Assembly: GCF_013248975.1 (NCBI RefSeq) | Contig: NZ_JABRWH010000001.1 | Span: 4,856,001 to 4,920,000 of the forward strand | DNA from: Neobacillus endophyticus | GTDB lineage: Bacteria; Bacillota; Bacilli; Bacillales; Cytobacillaceae | DNA length: 64,000 bases | Direction: 5' to 3' | Shown: piece by piece, positions 27,595-36,530 of the stretch | Position numbering within the stretch: position 1 is the first letter of the stretch | How the letters are laid out: every line of letters begins with the position of its first letter | Notes under the pieces: generated by a model | Told to the model about the DNA's origin: nothing | Seen by the model: the letters and a program-made list of their open reading frames with translations, nothing else | The model's database searches: none | Translations under genes and position numbers: made by a program

Positions 27595-28047
27595 GTGAAA
27601 TTTTTAATCTTTACTAAAGAGACGTTATTATTCTTTTTAGCAATTGGTGTTATGCTAGCCTCGATTTCTGCCTGGTTTATCCTGAAAGCAGGTGACGTGG
27701 CTGTATTTAATCAGCCTTCGAGCAAAGTAGTTCGTGAATTTCATATGGTGACAGCCGAATTTAAAACAACATTAAAAAACGGACAGGAAATTGAAGCATA
27801 CCGCTGGGATCCAGGTACGATCGTTATAAAACAAGGTGAGAGAGTTAATTTATATATAAGCGGGATAAATGGTGAAGAACATCCATTTTATATTGAAGGA
27901 ACCAATATTAAAGGGACAGTAAAAAAAGGAAGAGAAACGATGATCCCCCTCCAGTTTAATAAACAGGGAACCTATCAATTAATCTGCGAGGCTCACTCAG
28001 ACAGACAGCACAATGGGCCAATGATTGCTTATATTGTTGTAAATTAG
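27595..28047 (+). CDS. Membrane-anchored cupredoxin
   Basis: 150 residues: one N-terminal membrane anchor (LLFFLAIGVMLASISAWFIL), then a cupredoxin domain exposed outside. Candidate type-1 copper ligands are the His of GEEHPFYIEG and Cys, His and Met of LICEAHSDRQHNGPM. GTG start seven bases after GAGGGGG. Could be a small electron carrier or a copper-delivery protein for a terminal oxidase; the single cysteine excludes a CuA site. Divergent from mprF. Confidence 0.8.
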   Translation: MKFLIFTKETLLFFLAIGVMLASISAWFILKAGDVAVFNQPSSKVVREFHMVTAEFKTTLKNGQEIEAYRWDPGTIVIKQGERVNLYISGINGEEHPFYIEGTNIKGTVKKGRETMIPLQFNKQGTYQLICEAHSDRQHNGPMIAYIVVN

Positions 28048-28075
28048 AACAGGAGTCATTCTCCTGTTTTTATTT
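28048..28075 (+). terminator. Cupredoxin gene terminator
   Basis: Stem AACAGGAG / CTCCTGTT followed by TTTTATTT. Confidence 0.75.
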
Positions 28076-28238
28076 GCTGTTTCATAGGTTTTTCCTATTA
28101 AAACGTTGATATTATTAGTTTTTTGTATATAACAGTTATAATATTTTCCTCATTTTTTATAGTACAGTTTTTTCAAAACTAATACATTAATTCATAAAAA
28201 GTTCATAAAAACCCCCTAAAAAACAAGGTTTCACAATA

Positions 28239-28290
28239 TGTTAACAAATCACCTCTCTCAAGGTACTTACCAACTGTTATACTGAGTCCA
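28239..28290 (+). promoter_or_regulatory. Putative pflB promoter
   Basis: TATACT at 28278-28283 is a fair -10, but no -35 hexamer is seen 17 bases upstream, hinting at an activated promoter. The stretch TGTTAACAAATCACC (28239-28253) is an imperfect FNR-like site one base short in its spacer, so the regulator is unproven. Confidence 0.35.
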
Positions 28291-28346
28291 TAGAAAAGAC
28301 AGCAAAGCTGTTATATTTCTTTAAATGATATATGAGGTGATTACCA

Positions 28347-30572
28347 ATGGAACAATGGCAAGGCTTTACAAAAGGTGATTGGTCAAAAGAAGTTAATGTC
28401 CGTGATTTTATCTTAAAAAATTATTCAGAATATGAAGGAGATGATTCCTTCCTAGCAGGAGCCACAGCAGCTACAACCAAATTGTGGGATCAAGTAATGG
28501 AACTCACAAAACAGGAGCGCGAAAAAGGCGGTGTTCTTGAAATGGACACCGAAACTGTTTCAGCCATTACTTCCCATGGACCAGGGTATTTAGATGAAGA
28601 GATTGAAAAGGTAGTTGGTTTCCAAACCGATAAACCATTTAACCGCTCACTCCAGCCTTTTGGCGGCATTCGCATGGCGAAACAAGCTTGTGAAGCTTAT
28701 GGCTTTAAATTAAGCCCAGAAATTGACAAGATATTCACAGACTATCGGAAAACTCATAACCAAGGCGTCTTTGATGCTTATACCAGTGAAATGCTCCGTG
28801 CAAGAAAGGCCGGAATTATTACAGGACTTCCAGACGCTTATGGCAGGGGCCGGATCATTGGGGACTATCGCCGAATTGCTTTATACGGTGTTGACTTTTT
28901 AATGAAAGAAAAACAAAAAGATTTTAATAATACTTCAAGTGTTATGACTGAAGATACTATTCGCCTAAGAGAAGAACTTTCAGAACAATATCGTGCACTA
29001 AAAGAACTGAAGGAACTTGCCGCAAGCTATGGCTTCGACATTTCCCAACCAGCTAAAAATACCCAGGAAGCATTCCAATGGCTATACTTTGGTTACCTTG
29101 CAGCTGTAAAAGAACAAAATGGTGCCGCTATGAGCCTTGGACGTGTTTCAACCTTCCTAGATATTTATGTTGAGCGCGACCTGCAAAACGGCACATTAAC
29201 GGAAGAAGAGGCACAAGAATTAGTTGATCATTTTGTAATGAAACTTCGTCTTGTTAAATTTGCCCGGACACCTGATTATAATGAATTGTTCAGCGGTGAC
29301 CCAACATGGGTAACAGAATCTATTGGCGGATTGGCAAACGATGGCCGCTCATTAGTCACGAAAAACTCTTTCCGATTCTTGCACACCCTTGAAAACTTAG
29401 GGCCGGCGCCAGAACCAAACTTAACTGTACTTTGGTCCACTCGTCTTCCAGAAAACTTTAAAAAGTTCTGTGCAAAAGTTTCAATAAAAACAAGTGCCAT
29501 TCAATATGAAAATGACGACATTATGCGTCCTGAATATGGTGATGATTATGGAATTGCCTGCTGCGTATCTGCAATGGAAATCGGTAAACAAATGCAATTC
29601 TTTGGAGCCCGTGCCAACCTTGCCAAAACACTTCTTTATGCGATCAATGGCGGAGTAGATGAAAAATTAAAAATTCAAGTCGGTCCAGAATACCGCCCAA
29701 TTACTTCAGAAATCTTAGACTATAACGATGTAATGGAAAAATTCGACCAAATGATGGAATGGCTGGCAGGCCTTTATATTAATACTTTAAATGTGATTCA
29801 CTATATGCACGATAAATATAGCTATGAAAGAATCGAAATGGCGTTACATGATACGCAAATTCTTCGGACTATGGCAACTGGTATTGCCGGTTTAAGTGTA
29901 GCTGCTGACTCATTAAGTGCCATTAAATACGGTCAAGTAAAAGTGATTCGTGATGAAAACGGCTTAGCGGTAGACTTTGAAACGAGCGGTGATTACCCTA
30001 AATACGGCAATAATGATGACCGTGTTGACAGTATTGCCGTTGAAATCGTTGAAAGGTTTATGAAAAAATTACGCAAACATGTGACTTATCGTAATTCTGT
30101 TCATACTTTATCCATTTTAACGATCACTTCAAACGTAGTTTACGGAAAGAAAACTGGTAATACACCAGATGGCAGACGCGCGGGCGAACCATTTGCACCT
30201 GGAGCAAACCCAATGCATGGCCGTGATACAAAAGGCACACTTGCTTCCTTGTCATCTGTTGCCAAGCTTCCTTACAGCTATGCAATGGACGGCATTTCTA
30301 ATACGTTCTCTATCGTTCCTAAAGCATTAGGAAAAGATGAAGAAAGTCAAACTCGCAACTTAACAGCCATCTTAGATGGATATGCAGCAAAATCCGGTCA
30401 TCATTTAAATGTTAACGTCTTTAACAGAGAAACACTATTAGACGCAATGGAACATCCAGAGCTATATCCACAATTAACCATTCGTGTTTCCGGATATGCC
30501 GTTAACTTTATTAAATTAACAAAAGAACAGCAATTAGACGTTATTAACCGTACTTTCCACGAATCTTTATAG
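28347..30572 (+). CDS. pflB: Pyruvate formate-lyase (formate C-acetyltransferase)
   Basis: Splits pyruvate with CoA into acetyl-CoA and formate under anoxia through a glycyl radical. 741 residues. Active-site pair Cys405-Cys406 in GIACCVSAM and radical Gly716 in [10 protein letters not shown] are both present. GAGGTGA precedes the ATG. pflA follows 66 bases later with a small hairpin between, so the two form an operon. The enzyme is oxygen-sensitive, so expression should be restricted to low oxygen, in keeping with the FNR-linked narK genes elsewhere in the window. Confidence 0.96.
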   Translation: MEQWQGFTKGDWSKEVNVRDFILKNYSEYEGDDSFLAGATAATTKLWDQVMELTKQEREKGGVLEMDTETVSAITSHGPGYLDEEIEKVVGFQTDKPFNRSLQPFGGIRMAKQACEAYGFKLSPEIDKIFTDYRKTHNQGVFDAYTSEMLRARKAGIITGLPDAYGRGRIIGDYRRIALYGVDFLMKEKQKDFNNTSSVMTEDTIRLREELSEQYRALKELKELAASYGFDISQPAKNTQEAFQWLYFGYLAAVKEQNGAAMSLGRVSTFLDIYVERDLQNGTLTEEEAQELVDHFVMKLRLVKFARTPDYNELFSGDPTWVTESIGGLANDGRSLVTKNSFRFLHTLENLGPAPEPNLTVLWSTRLPENFKKFCAKVSIKTSAIQYENDDIMRPEYGDDYGIACCVSAMEIGKQMQFFGARANLAKTLLYAINGGVDEKLKIQVGPEYRPITSEILDYNDVMEKFDQMMEWLAGLYINTLNVIHYMHDKYSYERIEMALHDTQILRTMATGIAGLSVAADSLSAIKYGQVKVIRDENGLAVDFETSGDYPKYGNNDDRVDSIAVEIVERFMKKLRKHVTYRNSVHTLSILTITSNVVYGKKTGNTPDGRRAGEPFAPGANPMHGRDTKGTLASLSSVAKLPYSYAMDGISNTFSIVPKALGKDEESQTRNLTAILDGYAAKSGHHLNVNVFNRETLLDAMEHPELYPQLTIRVSGYAVNFIKLTKEQQLDVINRTFHESL

Positions 30573-30582
30573 CAACCGATGG

Positions 30583-30610
30583 CGTGGGCTCCCTTCATAT
30601 AGGGAGCTCT
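30583..30610 (+). promoter_or_regulatory. Hairpin between pflB and pflA
   Basis: Stem GGGCTCCC / GGGAGCTC with a short loop, no T-run after it. Likely a processing or stability hairpin that sets the pflB to pflA ratio. Confidence 0.5.
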
Positions 30611-30638
30611 GCCATAAATATGAAAGGAGATTATCATC

Positions 30639-31388
30639 ATGAACGGAAATATTCATTCAATCGAAACATTAGGAACAGTTGACGGACCTGGGATCCGTTA
30701 TGTCATTTTTACACAAGGGTGTCTGCTGCGCTGTCAGTTCTGCCACAATGCAGATACATGGGAAATCGGTACGGGAAAAGAAATGACTGTTTCCGAAATC
30801 ATTGATGATTTAAAAAGCTATCTCCCTTTCATCCAAGCTTCCGGAGGTGGAATTACTGTCAGCGGGGGTGAACCCCTTTTGCAAGTTCCCTTCCTCACTG
30901 AATTATTTAAAGCATGCAAAAAATTAGGGATTCATACGACAATCGATTCTTCAGGCGGTTGTTTCTCCCATTCCAAACTATTTATTGAGCAGCTGGAGGA
31001 GTTATTAAAATATACGGATTTAATTTTACTGGATTTGAAACATATCAATCGTAAAAAACACATTCAGTTAACTGGTATGGCCAATGACCATATATTAGAA
31101 TTCGCGAAATTTTTATCTGAACGCCATATCCCGATCTGGATTAGGCATGTACTAGTTCCTACTATTACTGATGCACCAGAAGATTTAACTAAATTGGGTG
31201 AATTTATCGGGACCTTAGATAACGTCGATAAAATTGAAATTCTCCCCTATCATAAGCTTGGTGTCTATAAATGGGAAGCACTCGGTCATGAATATCCATT
31301 AAAAGGAATCGAACCTCCAACTGGGGAAAATGTGGATTTTGCTTATCGGAAACTAATAGCCCACTGGCAACAACACCAATTCCAGTAG
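30639..31388 (+). CDS. pflA: Pyruvate formate-lyase activating enzyme
   Basis: Radical-SAM enzyme that installs the glycyl radical on PflB. 249 residues; the 4Fe-4S ligands are in GCLLRCQFCHNADTW (CxxxCxxC), with the SAM-binding GGITVSGGEPLLQ and later LDLKHIN and ILPYHKLGVYKWEALG motifs. AAAGGAG precedes the ATG. Second gene of the pfl operon; its stop codon is inside the terminator hairpin. Confidence 0.95.
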   Translation: MNGNIHSIETLGTVDGPGIRYVIFTQGCLLRCQFCHNADTWEIGTGKEMTVSEIIDDLKSYLPFIQASGGGITVSGGEPLLQVPFLTELFKACKKLGIHTTIDSSGGCFSHSKLFIEQLEELLKYTDLILLDLKHINRKKHIQLTGMANDHILEFAKFLSERHIPIWIRHVLVPTITDAPEDLTKLGEFIGTLDNVDKIEILPYHKLGVYKWEALGHEYPLKGIEPPTGENVDFAYRKLIAHWQQHQFQ

Positions 31389-31404
31389 AATTGGTGTTGT
31401 TTGT
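31371..31404 (+). terminator. pfl operon terminator
   Basis: Stem CAACACCAATTC / GAATTGGTGTTG followed by TTTGTTTTT; overlaps the pflA stop. Confidence 0.8.
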
Positions 31405-31529
31405 TTTTGGGGTAATTATTTTTCAGGTAAAAGATATAATCTTTTTCTCTATTTACTTCAATTAAAATTGATTATTTGGTTATTCTCTTATATACTCTTA
31501 TCATTGGTTATTTTAGCGAGGTGAAATTT

Positions 31530-31841
31530 TTGTTTCAAGTACTGATTGATCATTCGGATATCAATACCTTAAATGCCCTTTATTTCAGCATTTACTTAGG
31601 AATGATTTTGAAATACTTATGGGCTTGGGGTGTGGAATATTCCTTTTTTGGATCGCTGTCATATACAAAGAATACAAAAATTATTCACCCATTATTATTT
31701 TATAAGAAAAAAAGCGGATTAAATGGCAGCTTTATTCTGACACGAATAGTTAAATATATTCGCAGAAAGAAATATTCGCAGGATGATTCTGAAGAGCCTA
31801 TTTCCTTCCATTTTCATCATCAAAAATCAGCTACTATTTAG
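31530..31841 (+). CDS. Small membrane protein of unknown function upstream of yidC
   Basis: TTG start after GCGAGGTGA; the frame is open further upstream but without a ribosome site. About 103 residues with one or two hydrophobic stretches (LYFSIYLGMILKYLWAWGV) and a basic, then acidic, C-terminal tail. The stop is 9 bases before the yidC start, so it is probably co-transcribed with the insertase. Family not recognised. Confidence 0.5.
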   Translation: MFQVLIDHSDINTLNALYFSIYLGMILKYLWAWGVEYSFFGSLSYTKNTKIIHPLLFYKKKSGLNGSFILTRIVKYIRRKKYSQDDSEEPISFHFHHQKSATI

Positions 31842-31849
31842 GAGGAAAT

Positions 31850-32638
31850 ATGAAAACGAAAAAATCGACTTTATTACTAATTGCACTTTTATCATTTACA
31901 ACATTACTGCTATCAGCGTGCTCTTCACAAGCACAAAACAGTAAAAACCCAGGTTTTTTCCAGCACTACTTTGTCGACACATTCTCAAACATTATCCAAT
32001 CTGTCGCTAAAGTTTTCTATGGAAACTACGGTCTGGCCATTATCATTGTTACGATCATTATCAGACTTTGCTTAATGCCATTCATGATGCGGCAATACAA
32101 AAATCAAATGGCCATGAAGGAAAAAATGGACTTAATTAAACCGGAAATGGATGCCGTTCAAAAGAAATTAAAAGCTGAAAAGGACCCAAAAAAGAAGCAA
32201 GAGCTTCAAGCCGAAATGATGGGATTGTATCAAAAACACGGCGTAAACCCATTAAACATGGGCTGTCTTCCACTTATTATTCAAATGCCGATTTTAACTG
32301 CATTTTATTATGCAATCCGCAGTTCTAAAGATATTGCTCAACATAAATTTTTATGGTTCAGTTTAGGACATCCTGATATCGTATTAACGATTATCGCGGG
32401 ATTAATTTACTATTTTCAATTTAAGGTTTCCCAAACGACGATGCCTAAACAGCAGCAGGAACAAATGAAGTTCATGGGACTCTTATCGCCTTTGATGATT
32501 GTGATGTTTTCATTTAGTGCACCTGCCGCTCTTCCACTGTATTGGGTTGTTGGGGGAACATTCTTAACCCTTCAAACACTGATAAGCCAAAAACTTTATT
32601 ATAAAAATCCAACTGAAGTTCCTGCAAAACAAAAATAA
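31850..32638 (+). CDS. YidC/Oxa1/SpoIIIJ family membrane insertase
   Basis: 262-residue insertase. A lipoprotein signal (LLLSACSSQ) is followed by five membrane spans with the family motifs YGLAIIIVTIIIRLCLMPF (first span, with the hydrophilic-groove arginine) and NPLNMGCLPLIIQMPILTAF. GGAGGAAAT precedes the ATG. It is away from rnpA and jag, so it is more likely the second, YqjG-type paralogue than SpoIIIJ, but neighbours do not settle this. Confidence 0.88.
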   Translation: MKTKKSTLLLIALLSFTTLLLSACSSQAQNSKNPGFFQHYFVDTFSNIIQSVAKVFYGNYGLAIIIVTIIIRLCLMPFMMRQYKNQMAMKEKMDLIKPEMDAVQKKLKAEKDPKKKQELQAEMMGLYQKHGVNPLNMGCLPLIIQMPILTAFYYAIRSSKDIAQHKFLWFSLGHPDIVLTIIAGLIYYFQFKVSQTTMPKQQQEQMKFMGLLSPLMIVMFSFSAPAALPLYWVVGGTFLTLQTLISQKLYYKNPTEVPAKQK

Positions 32639-32640
32639 AA

Positions 32641-32725
32641 AAAAGAAGCATCCAACCCTTGGATGCTTCAGACTGTCGACAAATCCGAAGGATTTCGGGT
32701 TTAAAATCGACAGTCTTTTTTGTTT
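32641..32725. terminator. Two nested terminator-type hairpins after yidC
   Basis: First: AAGCATCCAA / TTGGATGCTT with a 3-base loop; its T-run is on the minus strand. Second: AGACTGTCGA pairing with TCGACAGTCT around an inner AAATCC / GGATTT, followed by TTTTTTG on the plus strand, so this one terminates yidC. The boundary of the downstream insertion sequence falls between them. Confidence 0.7.
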
Positions 32726-32730
32726 GGCCA

Positions 32731-32920
32731 TATTAAACTTGTCTGTTGATTTCCGTTCCAGGCGGCTTCGCTTTCCGCGGGCGGTTCGGGGAGCCTCCTC
32801 TGCGCTTTCAGCGCCTGCGGGGTCTCCCCTGTCCCGTACTCCCGCAGGAGTCTTCGCCGCCTTCCACTCCAATCAACAGAGTGTAAAAATCAATAATGTA
32901 CATTAACACAGCCTTTTGTA
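32731..32920. repeat. Bacillaceae intergenic palindromic repeat, copy 2
   Basis: Core 32743-32879 begins CTGTTGATTTCCGTTCCAGG and ends CCTTCCACTCCAATCAACAG, inverted over CTGTTGATT. The interior (GGGGAGCCTCCTC, GGGGTCTCCCC, TACTCCCGCAGGAG) is folded and GC-rich against an AT-rich background. Flanks are homologous to copy 1 on both sides. It sits between the yidC terminator and the transposase, inside the candidate IS arms. Confidence 0.78.
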
Positions 32921-32956
32921 TAATTTATTTACAGAGAATTAATAGAGGTGGATGGA

Positions 32957-34318
32957 ATGCTTTCGAAAAATACACAGATAAATCGTGACCAAATTGAAAT
33001 GATTGCCTTAGATCAACTTGTACCTGCTGATCACTTGGTTCGCAAAATAGAAGCCGCAGTAGATTTTTCATTTATCTATTCATTGGTTGAAGATTTGTAC
33101 TCAACTAAGCGCGGACGTTCAAGTATTGACCCTGTTGTATTAATTAAGATGGCTTTCATTCAATATACCTTCGGTATCCGTTCGATGCGTCAAACGATAA
33201 AGGAAATTGAAACAAATATGGCGTATCGCTGGTTTTTAGGATTTGGTTTTTATGATAAAGTACCCCACTTTTCAACTTTTGGTAAAAACTACGAACGTCG
33301 TTTTAAGGATACAGACTTATTTGAACAAATTTTCTACCGTATTTTAAAAGAGGCAGCAGATAAAAAGTTAGTTAGTTCGGAACATGTATTCATTGATTCA
33401 ACTCACGTTAAAGCAAGTGCAAATAAACGCAAATTCGAAAAGAAAGTAGTTCGGAAAGAATCAAAAGCTTATGAAGCACGTCTTCAAGCAGAAATTAATA
33501 GTGATCGTGAAGAACATGGGAAAAAGCCCATCCCACCAGATAAATATGAAAAAGAAGAAAACAAAGAAATAAAAGAAAGTACAACAGATTCGGAGAGTGG
33601 TTACTATGTAAAAGACGAAAGGACAAAGCAATTTGCTTATTCATTTCATGCAGCCGCAGATAGAAATGGTTTTGTCCTGGGGACTATTGTAACTCCAGGT
33701 AACGTTCATGATAGTACAATGTTAGAGCCTCTAGTTGAAAAGGTCATTGAAAAATGTGGGAAACCTAATGCTGTAGCTGCTGATACCGGATATAAAACAC
33801 CTGCTATTGCTCAATATTTAATTGAAAATGAAATTCGCCCTGCTTTACCCTATACACGACCACGTACAAAGGAGGGATATTTGAAAAAGCACGATTATGT
33901 CTATGATGAGCACTTTGATTGTTACATATGTCCGGAAGGACAAGTTCTGGATTATAGAACGACTACTAAGGAAGGTTATCGACAGTACATCTCTAATCCT
34001 GTTATATGTAAGGATTGCCCACTTCTAGCACAATGTACACAAAGTCAAAATCATCAAAAGCTCATTCAACGACATATCTGGGAACCATATCTTGAAGAGG
34101 CTGAACATCTTCGTCATACAGAAGAGAATAAAATAATATATGCACGTCGTAAAGAAACAATTGAACGTGTATTCGCGGATGCGAAAGAAAAGCATGGTAT
34201 GCGATGGACAACCTTAAGAGGTCTTAAAAAATTGTCCATGCAGGCGATGCTTACTTTTGCTGCTATGAATTTAAAGAAGTTGGCTACATGGACTTGGAAA
34301 AGTCCAGAAATGGCATAA
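32957..34318 (+). CDS. IS1182-family transposase
   Basis: About 453 residues from MLSKNTQINRDQIEMIALDQ. N-terminal DUF772-type domain (GRSSIDPVVLIKMAFIQYTF; FGFYDKVPHFSTFGKNY), DDE residues likely in FIDSTHVKAS, AADTGYKTPA and the glutamate of ETIERVFADAKEK, and a C-terminal zinc cluster CKDCPLLAQC. Start chosen at the ATG after AGAGGTGG; the frame is open three codons further upstream. Intact, so possibly active. A terminator (TAGACCCCG / CGGGGTCTA) follows the stop. Confidence 0.93.
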   Translation: MLSKNTQINRDQIEMIALDQLVPADHLVRKIEAAVDFSFIYSLVEDLYSTKRGRSSIDPVVLIKMAFIQYTFGIRSMRQTIKEIETNMAYRWFLGFGFYDKVPHFSTFGKNYERRFKDTDLFEQIFYRILKEAADKKLVSSEHVFIDSTHVKASANKRKFEKKVVRKESKAYEARLQAEINSDREEHGKKPIPPDKYEKEENKEIKESTTDSESGYYVKDERTKQFAYSFHAAADRNGFVLGTIVTPGNVHDSTMLEPLVEKVIEKCGKPNAVAADTGYKTPAIAQYLIENEIRPALPYTRPRTKEGYLKKHDYVYDEHFDCYICPEGQVLDYRTTTKEGYRQYISNPVICKDCPLLAQCTQSQNHQKLIQRHIWEPYLEEAEHLRHTEENKIIYARRKETIERVFADAKEKHGMRWTTLRGLKKLSMQAMLTFAAMNLKKLATWTWKSPEMA

Positions 34319-34320
34319 AA

Positions 34321-34343
34321 ATAGACCCCGCCGGGGTCTACCT
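34321..34343 (+). terminator. Transposase gene terminator
   Basis: Stem TAGACCCCG / CGGGGTCTA two bases after the stop; the T-run after it is poor. Confidence 0.5.
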
Positions 34344-34486
34344 TAAGAAAAATCAAACAGAAAAATCCCAATTTTAGAAAAGGGCGCCAGAATCGGAACT
34401 TTTGAAATGCCTTTTGTCTACAATCTGAGGCATCCAAAGTGTTGGATGCCTACTCCTTTTGGCAAATCAAGTTAACGAATTCAAAT

Positions 34487-35464
34487 TTAAATGGTTTCTG
34501 CTAAAAATCGCTGTACATCGTCTTGAAGCTTTTCATACGAAGGCTGCTCTGCCAAATGAATCTGTGAATTCATTGTAAATGATTTTTGTTGAAGATCAAC
34601 TTCCACAGCTGCTTGATATAGATATGTCGCATTACCAATTAAATCAATATAATATTCTCCATTGTTTCGATGGACAACACATTGAACCTTTCCGCCATTA
34701 TTACACACATTTACCACCGATTCATATTCATTGATCCCTTGCAGGCACGTAACTAGTGTAGAGGCAGACATGGCTGTTCCACAGGCATTTGTAAACCCTA
34801 CTCCCCGCTCGAATGTTCGAACATAAATAACCCCTTCCTGCAATGGCTTTACAAAGCTGACATTCACACCATCAGGGCATAAATCATTTGGCCCATTAAG
34901 TTTTTCACTCAGCTGTTTTTGCAGACCGCATTCTAATTGTTCTTTCTCAACCAGTGCTATTAAATGAGGGTTAGGCACAGCCAAGGCTGAAAACCTTAAC
35001 TCATCTGATAACTCATCAATTTTCTCATTTAATAAGTCCGTTTTATCCAAATTCAACGGAAGTGCTTTAAGATCAAAAAGAACGGGTGATATTTCTACTT
35101 GATACGTATGGATATCAGGATAAATTTCATTCCTTTTACTTACTTTAAGGTCTGCCTTCATGGTTTCAATCACAGCATCTGTTCGCCCTTGCAGTTCACA
35201 AATGTAACGCGCCACCAAACGAAGCCCATTTCCGCACATCGAAGCTTCAGAGCCGTCTGTATTAAAAACCCTCATTCTTCCCTCAGCATGATCACTTTCC
35301 ATTACAAATAGAATTCCATCTGCCCCAAGACTAGTTTCCCTATTGCAAAGCAACCTTGCTAGATTGGCTCGCTCTTCTTCTGAAAAAGTATAGTTATTTG
35401 AAATTTCATCAATCAAAAGAAAATCATTTCCAGAACCATGGCCTTTTAACAATTCAATATGCAC
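34487..35464 (-). CDS. dapF: Diaminopimelate epimerase
   Basis: Interconverts LL- and meso-diaminopimelate for lysine and peptidoglycan synthesis; cytosolic. Both catalytic cysteines are present: SMCGNGLRL and NACGTAMS. At 325 residues it is longer than the usual 275-285, with extra residues at the C-terminus (QKSFTMNSQIHLAEQPSYEK and on). The ATG has AGAGTGC nearby but the ribosome site is weak. The IS1182 element lies just downstream and may have replaced its terminator. Confidence 0.93.
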   Translation of the reverse strand: MHIELLKGHGSGNDFLLIDEISNNYTFSEEERANLARLLCNRETSLGADGILFVMESDHAEGRMRVFNTDGSEASMCGNGLRLVARYICELQGRTDAVIETMKADLKVSKRNEIYPDIHTYQVEISPVLFDLKALPLNLDKTDLLNEKIDELSDELRFSALAVPNPHLIALVEKEQLECGLQKQLSEKLNGPNDLCPDGVNVSFVKPLQEGVIYVRTFERGVGFTNACGTAMSASTLVTCLQGINEYESVVNVCNNGGKVQCVVHRNNGEYYIDLIGNATYLYQAAVEVDLQQKSFTMNSQIHLAEQPSYEKLQDDVQRFLAETI

Positions 35465-35539
35465 TCTTTAAACCTCCAGAACGAATAAAAAAATTTATTA
35501 TATATCTTACCAAACATTTTGCATAAGGGGAACTGACAG

Positions 35540-36325
35540 CTATCTCTCGATAAAATATTCATTAATTAAAAATGACATGCTTAAAAGCTTGTCCTTTTCT
35601 GATCCCTCGCCTGAAAAAGAAAGTACGGGTGTATTAGGTTCAGGAAATAACGAACTCCATTCTAACGGCATCCACCCTCTCCGCAGCCGTACAATTTGCT
35701 GATTACTATCATTAAATACTCTCTCATCCATAAAAGTAGACGACCCTTCCACAAATCCAACATACATTCCAGCTGAATCCAGCAATTCCTTTTTATATTT
35801 CATAAAGGACTGACGTTTTTTTTCAAAGCATCCTATATAATTCCTCTCTTGATCATATACTTCAATATATCTATTCCATTTTCCTTTCACCTGAAAGAAT
35901 CCGACTGCTTCCTCTTTCTGATTGCAAAGGACAAAAGTTTTTCTGAAAAACTTTCTTCTTTCGATCATTCTTTGTATGTATCCCGCTAAATGGCCATCTG
36001 GAAAATACAGCATAACAGTTGGCGATTTTGTACTGATTAAAAATATTAAAAGTTCTCTGGCGTTGTATAATGACTGATTTCGCACCATTAATTTGTTTTT
36101 TTCCATGTACCTGTTAATTGAAAAAGACTGTTTCATCTTAAATAAATAAAGTTGAAAGCCAAAAAAGCTATAAAAGAAAAAAGGTATCGTCAATAACATG
36201 ATTTCTTGATTTTTAAACAAATAAAGATTTGTCATTACGATCAGAGCTGCAGGAAATAAGGCAGCAATACTGCCATTTAAACTGATATTTGCTGTGTTTC
36301 GGTAATAATCATATATCTTCATCAT
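35540..36325 (-). CDS. Membrane-associated protein of unknown function (261 aa)
   Basis: Two hydrophobic segments near the N-terminus (SIAALFPAALIVMTNLYLF and IMLLTIPFFFYSFFGFQLYL) are followed by a soluble, basic domain of about 190 residues (SPTVMLYFPDGHLAGYIQRM; CNQKEEAVGFFQVKGKWNRY; DERVFNDSNQQIVRLRRGW). The soluble part looks like repeated beta strands. Start at MMKIYDYY after AAGGAG. Family not recognised; upstream of dapF on the same strand with 75 bases between. Confidence 0.6.
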   Translation of the reverse strand: MMKIYDYYRNTANISLNGSIAALFPAALIVMTNLYLFKNQEIMLLTIPFFFYSFFGFQLYLFKMKQSFSINRYMEKNKLMVRNQSLYNARELLIFLISTKSPTVMLYFPDGHLAGYIQRMIERRKFFRKTFVLCNQKEEAVGFFQVKGKWNRYIEVYDQERNYIGCFEKKRQSFMKYKKELLDSAGMYVGFVEGSSTFMDERVFNDSNQQIVRLRRGWMPLEWSSLFPEPNTPVLSFSGEGSEKDKLLSMSFLINEYFIER

Positions 36326-36530
36326 GAATAACTCCTTATCATTCCTCTTATATCAGTTTATTTAAGATAGCGAAAAAAATGATAGAAGATTTCCTTTCTA
36401 AGAAATAGAAAGAAGATACCTTGTTAAAATTATTATAAATTGCATAAAAATAAGGAGAAGGAAAAATTGAAAACCCCTCTTCGAACAAAGATAAATAAAT
36501 ATTATAAACAACATAGCGAAAGGTTTTATT

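Larger units (their letters stand above)
32659..34437 (+). mobile_element. IS1182-family insertion sequence with candidate terminal inverted repeats
   Basis: Inverted 25-base arms at 32659-32683 and 34413-34437 match at 22 of 25 positions (left arm begins TTGGATGCTTCAGACTGTCG). Each arm is also half of a GCATCCAA / TTGGATGC hairpin at its outer edge. The arms enclose a palindromic intergenic repeat and one transposase gene. Length about 1.78 kb is right for the family. Exact ends and target duplication are not certain, because the arms could partly derive from the yidC and dapF terminators. Confidence 0.55.

Noticed and set aside
28228..28256. Rex or FNR operator before pflB
   Set aside because: TTCACAATATGTTAACAAATCACC has partial half-sites, but spacing and orientation fit neither TTGTGAA-N4-TTCACAA nor TGTGA-N6-TCACA.
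32564..32906. Frames of 60-102 codons on both strands around the second repeat
   Set aside because: Arg/Ala-rich translation of a GC-rich palindrome; they overlap the yidC end and its terminator.
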